From Thermoleophilia bacterium (lineage in GTDB: Bacteria > Actinomycetota > Thermoleophilia > Gaiellales > Gaiellaceae): a DNA stretch of 11,466 bases. A model generated the notes under the pieces. That model was not told the origin of the DNA. It made no database searches and saw only the letters and a program-made list of their open reading frames with translations. Made by a program: the position numbers and the translations under genes. This document shows, one piece after another, positions 1-6,862 of the stretch. The stretch covers positions 1 to 11,466 of the forward strand of contig JABFWJ010000432.1 of NCBI GenBank assembly GCA_013362295.1, in the 5' to 3' direction. The stretch's first letter is position 1. Each line of letters begins with the position of its first letter.

Positions 1-1260
1 TTCGCGCACCTCGCCTCGGGCGGGGGCGTGCTCCCCGAGCACGACGCGGTGATCTTCGACGAGGCGCACCGGCTCGAGGAGTCGGCCGCGGCGTGGCTCG
101 GCGGCCGGGTCTCCCGCGCGGCTCTGCGCCGGCTCGCGGGCGACATCGAGCGCGCCTGCCGCGACGCGCAGCGCCCGTACCCCGGCCGGCAGGCCGACCG
201 GGTCGAGCGCACCGGCGAGCGCCTGCTCCGTGCCGTCGCGCCGCCGGCAGGGCGGAGGCGCCTCCGCGAGACGCCGCCAGAGCCGGCGCTCGTGCTGATC
301 GACGCGCTCAGCGACCTCGCAGACGCCCTCGCGGGCCAGGGCGAGGACCTCGACGCGCTCTCCCGCCGGGCCCTCGCCGCCGCCGGCGACATCGAGGCAT
401 GCCTGGAAACCGGCGGGGGGGAGCGCGTGGTCTGGGCCGAGCCCGACGCCGTTGCCTGGGCGCCGGTCGACGTCTCGGCGGAGCTCGGCGAGCGGCTCTG
501 GGACGACGGGCCGACGGCGATCCTCGTCTCCGCCACGCTCACGACCGGCGAGGACGCGCGGTTCGTCCGGCGCCGGCTCGGGCTCCGACACGCGCGGGAG
601 GCCGTCGTCGGCTCGCCGTACGACTTCCCCGAGCAGGCGCTGCTCTACGTGCCGCGCGCCATGCCGGACCCTCGGGGCGACGGCTTCACCGAGCGCGCTG
701 CGGAGGAGATCGTGTCCTTGCTCGCGTTGTCCGAGGGCCGCGCGCTCGTGCTCACGTCGAGCTACCGGGCGCTCGACGTCTATCGCGAGCGCGTGCGCGG
801 GCGCGTCCCGTACGACGTGCTCGTCCAGGGCGAGGCGCCGCGCGAGCGCCTGCTGCAGCGCTTCCGCGCCGAGGTCGACTCGGTGCTGATCGCGACGTCG
901 ACGTTCTGGCAGGGCGTCGACGTCCCGGGCGAGTCGCTCTCGCTGCTCGTGATCGACAAGCTGCCGTTCTCCGCACCCGGTGACCCGCTGCACGAAGCTC
1001 GGTGCGAGGCCGTCGAACGTGCGGGCGGCGACTGGTTCCGCGATTACGCGCTTCCGACCGCGATGCTGCAGCTGCGCCAGGGCTTCGGGCGGTTGATCCG
1101 CGGTCACGGCGACCGCGGTGTGGTCGCGATCCTCGATCCCCGGTTGCGGACCCGACCGTACGGACGGGCCTTCCTCGGCGCGTTGCCCCGCTGCCCGGTC
1201 GCGGAGGACCCCGCCGCCGTGGCCGCATTCTTCGGCAGCAGCCTCGTCATATCCGCTTGA
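1..1260 (+). CDS. DinG/YoaA-family ATP-dependent DNA helicase (XPD-like, superfamily 2), 5' truncated by window edge
   Basis: The frame is open from base 1, so the gene starts upstream; 419 residues are visible. Helicase motifs seen in order are a DEAH box (bases 58-69, in VIFDEAHRLEES), motif III as SATLTTG (about 529-549), a motif IV region VLTSSYRALDVY (about 748-783), motif V as WQGVDVPGESL (from 907), and motif VI as QGFGRLIR (1078-1101). This set, with the KLPFSAPGDPL stretch after motif V, is typical of the bacterial DinG/YoaA branch of XPD-like helicases. Known members unwind DNA 5'-3' and resolve R-loops or other structures during repair. The Walker A motif and any Fe-S cysteines or N-terminal exonuclease domain would lie upstream and cannot be judged here. 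The family call is firm; which subfamily member it is remains open. The DUF3105 gene starts 11 bases after the stop, so the two may share a transcript. Confidence 0.9.
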   Translation, partial: FAHLASGGGVLPEHDAVIFDEAHRLEESAAAWLGGRVSRAALRRLAGDIERACRDAQRPYPGRQADRVERTGERLLRAVAPPAGRRRLRETPPEPALVLIDALSDLADALAGQGEDLDALSRRALAAAGDIEACLETGGGERVVWAEPDAVAWAPVDVSAELGERLWDDGPTAILVSATLTTGEDARFVRRRLGLRHAREAVVGSPYDFPEQALLYVPRAMPDPRGDGFTERAAEEIVSLLALSEGRALVLTSSYRALDVYRERVRGRVPYDVLVQGEAPRERLLQRFRAEVDSVLIATSTFWQGVDVPGESLSLLVIDKLPFSAPGDPLHEARCEAVERAGGDWFRDYALPTAMLQLRQGFGRLIRGHGDRGVVAILDPRLRTRPYGRAFLGALPRCPVAEDPAAVAAFFGSSLVISA

Positions 1261-1271
1261 ATGGCGCGCGC

Positions 1272-2024
1272 ATGCCGCCGAGGAAGAAGCCGAAGGCGCC
1301 GACGCCGCCGCGTGGCGGTCAGCGCCGCGTCCAGGCGCCGCAGGTGCGCGGCACCACGCGTTCCCCGCAGGAGCTGGAGGCGCGCCATCGGGCGATCCTC
1401 TACGCGGTCGCAGGATCCGGTGTCGTCGCGTTGATCGTCGTCGTCCTCGTCGTCGTGCTCGGCGGCGGCGGCGGGACGAGCGACAAGAAGGTGGCGCAGC
1501 AGATGACCGCCGCGGGCTGCACGTTCAAGACGGTGAAGGCGTCCGTGCCGGGTGGGAGGACGCACGTCGCCAGCCTGACGGCGAAGTTTTCATGGAACAC
1601 GAGCCCGCCCTCGAACGGCCAGCACTACCCGCGCTGGGCGGTCTGGGGCTTCTACAGCGAGCCGATCAATCCGCGCATGGTCGTGCACAACGAGGAGCAC
1701 GGCGGCGTGGTGCTCTGGTGGGGGACGAAGACGCCCGCGTCGACCGTCAACCAGCTGCGCGCGCTCTACGACGAAGAGCCGACCGGCATGTTCGGCACGC
1801 CGTACGCGGGCTTCGGCAGCCGCATCGCGATCAGCGCCTGGACGGGGAACCACGCGAAGTACGGGCGCAACGGCTACTACGGCCAGGGCCACCTCGCGAC
1901 CTGCCTGCACTACGACGCGGCGACCGCCAAGGCCTTCCGCACGTTCCGGGATGCCTACCGCGGCCACGGACCCGAGGGCGTTCCCCTCTCAGCCGACCAG
2001 CCCGGGATGGGACCGCCCCAGTAA
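1272..2024 (+). CDS. DUF3105-domain protein, single N-terminal membrane anchor
   Basis: A 250-residue protein in three parts. Residues 1-38 are basic and proline-rich (PPRKKPKAPTPP) and probably cytoplasmic. Residues 41-64 are a Val/Ile-rich transmembrane segment followed by a glycine run. Residues 75-250 form an extracytoplasmic domain matching DUF3105: it has TSPPSNGQHYP (110-120), the signature HNEEHGGVV (139-147), and a Gly/Tyr-rich C-terminal part. Two cysteines (83 and 211) could form a disulfide outside the membrane. The function of DUF3105 is not established; the conserved His/Glu cluster suggests metal binding, but that is inference. ATG at 1272 was chosen because the lysine-rich leader and anchor follow directly. 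An in-frame TTG at 1257 overlapping the helicase stop is possible but less likely. No clear Shine-Dalgarno is visible. Confidence 0.85.
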   Translation: MPPRKKPKAPTPPRGGQRRVQAPQVRGTTRSPQELEARHRAILYAVAGSGVVALIVVVLVVVLGGGGGTSDKKVAQQMTAAGCTFKTVKASVPGGRTHVASLTAKFSWNTSPPSNGQHYPRWAVWGFYSEPINPRMVVHNEEHGGVVLWWGTKTPASTVNQLRALYDEEPTGMFGTPYAGFGSRIAISAWTGNHAKYGRNGYYGQGHLATCLHYDAATAKAFRTFRDAYRGHGPEGVPLSADQPGMGPPQ

Positions 2025-2029
2025 CGCTC

Positions 2030-2035
2030 TACAAT
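2030..2035 (+). promoter_or_regulatory. possible -10 element for tRNA-Leu
   Basis: TACAAT lies 26 bases before the mature tRNA 5' end, just after the DUF3105 stop. It matches five of six bases of the TATAAT consensus and stands out in GC-rich DNA. The spacing would give a leader of about 20 nt, which RNase P would remove. I see no convincing -35 hexamer at the expected distance, so this rests on one hexamer and position. Confidence 0.35.
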
Positions 2036-2061
2036 CCCGTGGCCTGCAAGCAGTACGGCGC

Positions 2062-2146
2062 GCCGGGGTGGCGGAACTGGTAGACGCAGCCGGCTTAAAA
2101 CCGGCTGTCCCTTCGGGACGTGGGGGTTCGATCCCCTCCCCCGGCA
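2062..2146 (+). tRNA. tRNA-Leu (anticodon UAA)
   Basis: A full class II cloverleaf of 85 nt. The acceptor strands GCCGGGG (2062-2068) and CCCCGGC (2139-2145) pair perfectly, with discriminator A at 2146, the leucine identity base. The anticodon stem GCCGG/CCGGC closes a loop CTTAAAA, placing anticodon TAA at 2096-2098. The long variable arm has a 5-bp stem GTCCC-TTC-GGGAC, as expected for tRNA-Leu, and the T loop is TTCGATC. The 3' CCA is not encoded, so it must be added by CCA-adding enzyme. The tRNA reads UUA and, by wobble, UUG, both rare leucine codons in a genome this GC-rich. It ends three bases from the stop codon of convergent malQ, so its terminator must lie inside malQ or be absent. 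Confidence 0.97.
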
Positions 2147-2149
2147 CTC

Positions 2150-3349
2150 CTATCCCGCTCGGCCGGCCTGCTCGGTGAGCTCGCGCAGGCGGCGCGCGCG
2201 TTCGTCCGTCAGCGCGTCGGGCGCGTAGCGCCACTGCCAGTTGCCGTCCTCGGTGCCCGGAAGGTTCATGCGCGCCTCGGAGCCGAGGTCGAGCACGTCC
2301 TGGAGCGGCGCGATCGCGAGCGCGGCGCGCGAGCCCCACGCGGCGCCGATCAGCGACCAGGTGGGATCGTCGCTCGCGAGGCCGGTCCACGCGCGGTCCT
2401 CGTCGGTCAGCGACTCCCACCAGCCGCGAGTCGTGTCGTTGTCGTGCGTGCCGGTGTAGACGACGGCCTGCTCCTCGTGGTTCGCGGGGAGGTGCGGGTT
2501 CGTCGGATCGCCGCCGAGTGCGAACTGCAGCACGACCATGCCGGGGAAGCCGAGCTCCCGGCGCAGGCGCACGACCGGCTCGGTGATCATGCCGAGATCC
2601 TCCGCGACGACCGGCAGCGGTCCGAGCTCGTGCTCGACCGCGTGGAAGACGTGGGCGCCGGGTCCGCGCCGCCACTTGCCCTCCACCGCGGTCGGGTTGC
2701 CGGCCGGCACGGCCCAGTACGACACGAAGCCGCGGAAGTGGTCGACGCGCGTCAGGTCGACGAGGGCGAACGCGCGGCGAAAGCGCTCGATCCACCAGCG
2801 GTAGCCGTCGGCGCGCATCGCCGTCCAGTCGTAGAGGGGGTTGCCCCACAGCTGTCCCGTCTCCGCGAACAGGTCGGGCGGCACGCCGGCGACGAGGCCG
2901 TCCTGGAAGAGCTCCGGATGCGCGTGGACGTCGGCGCTTCCGGCGGCCACGTAGATCGGCATGTCGCCGAGCACGCGCACACCGCGGTCGTGCGCGTAGT
3001 CGCGCAGCGCCTGCCATTCGCGGTCGAACCGAACCTGGTCCTCGAGCGAGCCTCCATGTTCGATCCAGTCGTCGATCCAGTAGGCGTTGCGTTCGCGGAA
3101 CGCAGCCGCCTCCTCGCCGGTGACCATTGCCTCCGGGTCGGCGAGGAGCGCCGGCGAGCCGGCGAAGGCCGACGGCGACATGTACGGCGAGCCGGTCAGC
3201 CCCTCGGGCGGCCCGAGCGGCAACACCTGCCACCACCGCTGCCCGGCGGACGCGAGCCAGTCGAGGAAGCGGTAGGCGTGCTCGTCCAGTACCCCGTTCG
3301 GGAACGAGGTCGGATGAAGGAGGATGCCGGAGGCGCGCTGGAGGTTCAT
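2150..3349 (-). CDS. malQ: 4-alpha-glucanotransferase (amylomaltase), compact form
   Basis: GH77 enzyme that moves alpha-1,4-glucan segments between malto-oligosaccharides, releasing glucose. The 399 residues carry the family landmarks: SGILLHPTSFP near the N terminus, WQVLPLGP (40-47), SPYMSPSAFAG (54-64), GDMPIYVAAGSADV (128-141), and GQLWGNPLYDW (165-175). Three acidic sites sit in RVDHFRGF (Asp203, expected nucleophile), VVAEDLG (Glu250, acid/base) and TGTHDNDTT (Asp303, stabiliser). The Asp-to-Glu spacing of 47 equals that of Thermus aquaticus amylomaltase (D293/E340 from memory), but the nucleophile comes about 90 residues earlier, so a subdomain inserted in the barrel of longer enzymes is largely missing between SAFAG and GDMPIYV. 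The frame is intact, so this looks like a natural short form and not a broken gene. Start ATG is directly followed by the conserved N-terminal strand. It diverges from glgE across 39 bases. Confidence 0.95.
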   Translation of the reverse strand: MNLQRASGILLHPTSFPNGVLDEHAYRFLDWLASAGQRWWQVLPLGPPEGLTGSPYMSPSAFAGSPALLADPEAMVTGEEAAAFRERNAYWIDDWIEHGGSLEDQVRFDREWQALRDYAHDRGVRVLGDMPIYVAAGSADVHAHPELFQDGLVAGVPPDLFAETGQLWGNPLYDWTAMRADGYRWWIERFRRAFALVDLTRVDHFRGFVSYWAVPAGNPTAVEGKWRRGPGAHVFHAVEHELGPLPVVAEDLGMITEPVVRLRRELGFPGMVVLQFALGGDPTNPHLPANHEEQAVVYTGTHDNDTTRGWWESLTDEDRAWTGLASDDPTWSLIGAAWGSRAALAIAPLQDVLDLGSEARMNLPGTEDGNWQWRYAPDALTDERARRLRELTEQAGRAG

Positions 3350-3388
3350 GCGTTTAGGACGTGCCGACGACTGACAATCTCACGCACG

Positions 3389-5179
3389 ATGCCCCTTCCG
3401 AAGACCCCACAACCACGTATTCAGATCCAGGCGGTCGAGCCGATCGTCGACTGCGGGCGCTATGCCGTGAAGCGCACCGTCGGTGATCGCGTGGACGTCT
3501 ACGCGACCGTGTTCAAGGACGGCCACGACACACTCGCGGGCGCAGTTCGCGTCAAGGGGCCCGGCGAGCGCGGCTGGCGCGAGCAGCCGCTACGCGCGTT
3601 CGGGAACGACCGCTGGGGCGGGAGCTTCACCCCGGACCGGCCCGGTCAGTGGCAGTTCCAGGTCGCGGCGTGGACCGACCGTCTCGCGACGTGGCAGGAC
3701 GAGCTCCGCCGCAAGGTGGACGCGGGCCAGGAGGACCTCGCCGGAGAGCTCTCGGAAGGCGCGCAGCTGCTCGGCCGCGCGGTGACCGTCGAAGAGGGGC
3801 TCGCCGCGGCCGCCGGCGACCGCCACGGCGAGGCAAGGTCGCCGACGTACGAGGTGGACGTCGACCGCGTGCTCGCGCGCTTCGGATCGTGGTACGAGCT
3901 GTTCCCGCGCTCGTGGGGCGGCTTCCGCGGCGTCGCCGAGGCGCTGCCGCGGATCGCCGAGCTGGGGTTCGACGTCCTGTACCTCCCGCCCATCCACCCA
4001 ATAGGTCAGTCGAACCGCAAGGGCCGCAACAACACGCTCACGCCCGGGCCCGCGGACGTCGGGTCGCCGTGGGCGATCGGCTCGGAGGAGGGAGGGCACG
4101 ACGCGATCCACCCCGACCTCGGCACCTGGGACGACTTCGACACCATGGTCGCGGCCGCGCACGAAGTCGACGTCGAGATCGCGCTCGACTTCGCGATTCA
4201 GTGCTCGCCCGACCACCCGTGGCTCGCGGAGCATCCCGAATGGTTCAACCGCCGCCCCGACGGCACGCTGAAGTACGCCGAGAACCCGCCGAAGAAGTAC
4301 CAGGACATCTACAACGTCAATTTCGAATCCGAGGACTGGCAGGGGCTCTGGCAGGCGCTACGCGACGTCGTGCTCTTCTGGGTCGGGCGCGGAATCACTG
4401 TGTTTCGCGTCGACAACCCGCACACGAAGCCGGTGCCGTTCTGGGACTGGCTGATCCGCGAGGTGCGGCGCGAGCATCCCGAGGTGATCTTCCTGGCCGA
4501 AGCGTTCACGCGGCCGTCGATGATGACGACGCTCGCCAAGCTCGGCTTCGCACAGAGCTACACGTACTTCACCTGGAAGAACACGAAGGCCGAGCTCGCC
4601 GAGTACATGCAGCAGCTCCTCGCGTGGCACGAGTTCTACCGGCCGAACGCATTCGCGAACACGCCGGACATCCTGCACGAGTACCTGCAGCGTGGCGGGC
4701 CGGCGGCGTTCGAGGCGCGGCTGATGCTCGCGGGCACGCTCTCACCGTCGTACGGTCTCTACTCCGGGTACGAATCGTTCGAGAACGTCCCCGTGCGGCC
4801 GGGGTCCGAGGAGTACTTGGACTCCGAGAAGTACGAGATTCGCCCGCGTGCCCTCGACGGGCCGCTGCTCCCGCTGGTGCAGCGACTGAACGAGGTGCGC
4901 CGCGCGGAGCCGGCGCTGCAACGCCTCGAGAACCTGCGCTGGCTCGAGACCGAGAACGACCAGCTCGTCGCCTATGCCAAGGACGACGTGCTGTGCATCG
5001 TGAACCTCGATCCGTTCGCGGAGCAGGAGGGCGTGTGCATCATCCCCGTCGCACTCGGCTTTCCACCGGCGTTCGACGCCCGCGACCTCGTTGCGGGTGA
5101 CACGTTCATGTGGCGCGCGGGCCGCAACTACGTGAAGCTCGGCCCAGGCGGGTCGCATCTGCTTAAGCTCGCTGCATGA
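3389..5179 (+). CDS. glgE: alpha-1,4-glucan:maltose-1-phosphate maltosyltransferase GlgE
   Basis: GH13_3 enzyme that extends alpha-1,4-glucans by two glucose units using maltose-1-phosphate. The 596 residues show an N-terminal beta domain (about 10-100) and a helical segment (about 100-165) corresponding to the dimer-forming S domain. The GlgE hallmark HPIGQSNRKGRNN (203-215) follows. Catalytic-site motifs are FRVDNPHTKP (nucleophile Asp342), LAEAFTRP (acid/base Glu371) and FANTPDILHE (Asp427). The 29-residue gap between Asp342 and Glu371 matches Streptomyces coelicolor GlgE (D394/E423 from memory). The protein is about 50-80 residues shorter than mycobacterial and Streptomyces forms, mostly N-terminal of the nucleophile. 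The frame stays open far upstream through the malQ antisense strand; ATG 3389 is the last start before recognisable domain sequence and is the first past the malQ start. No Shine-Dalgarno is evident. It heads the glgE-treS-mak-glgB operon. Confidence 0.95.
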   Translation: MPLPKTPQPRIQIQAVEPIVDCGRYAVKRTVGDRVDVYATVFKDGHDTLAGAVRVKGPGERGWREQPLRAFGNDRWGGSFTPDRPGQWQFQVAAWTDRLATWQDELRRKVDAGQEDLAGELSEGAQLLGRAVTVEEGLAAAAGDRHGEARSPTYEVDVDRVLARFGSWYELFPRSWGGFRGVAEALPRIAELGFDVLYLPPIHPIGQSNRKGRNNTLTPGPADVGSPWAIGSEEGGHDAIHPDLGTWDDFDTMVAAAHEVDVEIALDFAIQCSPDHPWLAEHPEWFNRRPDGTLKYAENPPKKYQDIYNVNFESEDWQGLWQALRDVVLFWVGRGITVFRVDNPHTKPVPFWDWLIREVRREHPEVIFLAEAFTRPSMMTTLAKLGFAQSYTYFTWKNTKAELAEYMQQLLAWHEFYRPNAFANTPDILHEYLQRGGPAAFEARLMLAGTLSPSYGLYSGYESFENVPVRPGSEEYLDSEKYEIRPRALDGPLLPLVQRLNEVRRAEPALQRLENLRWLETENDQLVAYAKDDVLCIVNLDPFAEQEGVCIIPVALGFPPAFDARDLVAGDTFMWRAGRNYVKLGPGGSHLLKLAA

Positions 5180-5191
5180 CGGGGCCGTTGC

Positions 5192-6862
5192 ATGAGTGAA
5201 CCGGGGCACTGGTTCGAGCGCGATCCCAATTGGTTCAAGAAGGCGGTGTTCTACGAGATCCACCTTCGTGGGTTCAACGACGGCAACGACGACGGCTCGG
5301 GCGACTTCCGCGGACTCGCCGACAAGCTCGACTACCTGCAATGGCTCGGCGTCGACTGCCTGTGGCTGCTGCCGTTCTATCCGAGCCCGCTGCGCGACGG
5401 CGGCTACGACATCGCGGATTTCTTCACCATCCACGCCGACTACGGAACGAACGACGACTTCAAGTACTTCGTCGACCAGGCGCATCAGCGGGGCATGCGC
5501 GTGATCGCCGACCTCGTCATGAACCACACGTCGAGCGACCACCCGTGGTTCCAGGCGAGTCGCAGTGACGCGGACGGCGCCTACGGCGACTGGTACGTCT
5601 GGGGCGACGACGACGCGCGCTGGGGCGAGGCGCGGATCATCTTCCTCGACACCGAGCCGTCGAACTGGACGTGGGACCCCGTGCGCGGCCAGTACTACTG
5701 GCACCGCTTCTTCTCCCACCAGCCCGACCTCAACTACGACAACCCGGAAGTGCAGGAGCAGATGCTCAACGTGCTCCGCTTCTGGCTCGATCTGGGGCTC
5801 GACGGGTTCCGACTCGACGCCGTCCCGTACCTCTACGAGCGCGACGGCACGAACGGTGAGAACCTGCCGGAGACGCACGCGTTCCTGAAGCGCGTCCGCG
5901 CCGAGGTCGACGCGCGCTACCAGGATCGAGTGCTGCTCGCCGAGGCGAACCAGTGGCCGGCCGACGTCGTCGCGTACTTCGGCGAGGGCGACGGCGACGA
6001 GTGCCACATGGCGTTCCATTTCCCCGTGATGCCGCGCATGTTCATGGCGGTGCGCCGCGAGGACGCCCTGCCGATGGTCGAGATCCTCGAGTCGACGCCG
6101 CCGATTCCCGTCAACGCCCAGTGGGGCCTCTTCCTGCGCAACCACGACGAGCTGACGCTCGAGATGGTGACCGACGACGAGCGCGACTACATGTACGAGG
6201 AATACGCGAAAGACCCGCGGATGAAGCTCAATCTGGGCATCAGGCGCCGGCTCGCCCCGCTGCTCGACAATGGGCGGGACGAGATCCAGCTGATGCACGC
6301 CATCCTCTTCTCATTGCCGGGCTCTCCCGTCCTCTACTACGGAGACGAGATCGGGATGGGCGACAACATCTTCCTCGGCGATCGCGACGGCGTGCGCACG
6401 CCGATGCAATGGACGGGCGACCGCAACGGCGGGTTCTCGCGCGCCGACTTCCAGCAGCTCTACCTGCCGCCGCTGATGGATCCCGTCTACGGCTTCCAGG
6501 CCGTCAACGTCGAGGCGCAGCTCCGCCAGCCGAATTCGATGCTGCGGTGGCTTCACCGGCTGATCGCGCTGCGCAAGGATCACCCGGTCTTCGGGCTCGG
6601 CACGTACGAGGCCCTCCGGCCCGACAACCCCCGGATCTTCGCGCACGTACGCACCTACGAGGACGACATCGTCCTCTGCGTGCACAACCTCGCCCGCTCG
6701 GCGCAGGCCGTCGAGCTCGACCTGTCGCGCTGGGAGGGCCTCGTGCCCGAGGAGATGTTCGGCCGCACGCGCTTCCCGCGCATCGGAGAACTGCCGTATT
6801 TGCTCACGTTCGCACCGCGAGGGTTCTTCTGGTTCCAGGTGCGGAAGGACGAGTCCGAGTGA
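5192..6862 (+). CDS. treS: trehalose synthase (maltose alpha-D-glucosyltransferase)
   Basis: GH13_16 enzyme interconverting maltose and trehalose. At 556 residues it has the usual length of stand-alone TreS. It opens with WFKKAVFYEIHLRGFNDGN and keeps DFRGLADKLDYLQWLGVDCLW, and the GH13 regions follow: DLVMNHTSSDHPWF (107-120), DGFRLDAVPYLYER (nucleophile Asp209), LLAEANQWP (acid/base Glu251) and LRNHDELTLEM (Asp319). LEANQWP-type and DERDYMYEEYA sequences (about 328-338) are typical of TreS as opposed to other alpha-amylase relatives. The gene starts 12 bases after the glgE stop and its stop overlaps the maltokinase start, so trehalose-derived maltose is made next to the kinase that uses it. 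In some actinobacteria TreS is fused to maltokinase; here the two are separate reading frames with a 4-base overlap. Confidence 0.97.
   Translation: MSEPGHWFERDPNWFKKAVFYEIHLRGFNDGNDDGSGDFRGLADKLDYLQWLGVDCLWLLPFYPSPLRDGGYDIADFFTIHADYGTNDDFKYFVDQAHQRGMRVIADLVMNHTSSDHPWFQASRSDADGAYGDWYVWGDDDARWGEARIIFLDTEPSNWTWDPVRGQYYWHRFFSHQPDLNYDNPEVQEQMLNVLRFWLDLGLDGFRLDAVPYLYERDGTNGENLPETHAFLKRVRAEVDARYQDRVLLAEANQWPADVVAYFGEGDGDECHMAFHFPVMPRMFMAVRREDALPMVEILESTPPIPVNAQWGLFLRNHDELTLEMVTDDERDYMYEEYAKDPRMKLNLGIRRRLAPLLDNGRDEIQLMHAILFSLPGSPVLYYGDEIGMGDNIFLGDRDGVRTPMQWTGDRNGGFSRADFQQLYLPPLMDPVYGFQAVNVEAQLRQPNSMLRWLHRLIALRKDHPVFGLGTYEALRPDNPRIFAHVRTYEDDIVLCVHNLARSAQAVELDLSRWEGLVPEEMFGRTRFPRIGELPYLLTFAPRGFFWFQVRKDESE

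Noticed and set aside
2120..3388. Open frame continuing upstream of glgE across malQ and the tRNA, which would make a 1019-residue protein
   Set aside because: The extension is antisense to a well-conserved malQ and overlaps a tRNA; its composition is Arg/Ala/Val-rich with no domain. It is a by-product of GC-rich codon use.
5176..5199. Seven-codon mini-ORF whose ATG overlaps the glgE stop (ATGA) and whose end covers the treS start
   Set aside because: Could relay ribosomes from glgE to treS, but it is too short to tell from chance, and treS ATG is only 12 bases from the glgE stop anyway.
4742..6298. Long antisense ORF opposite glgE/treS (518 residues), and a similar one opposite glgB (8736-10058)
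   Set aside because: Low-complexity Val/Arg/Glu/His translations without recognisable motifs, mirroring the conserved sense genes; high GC makes stop codons rare on the opposite strand.
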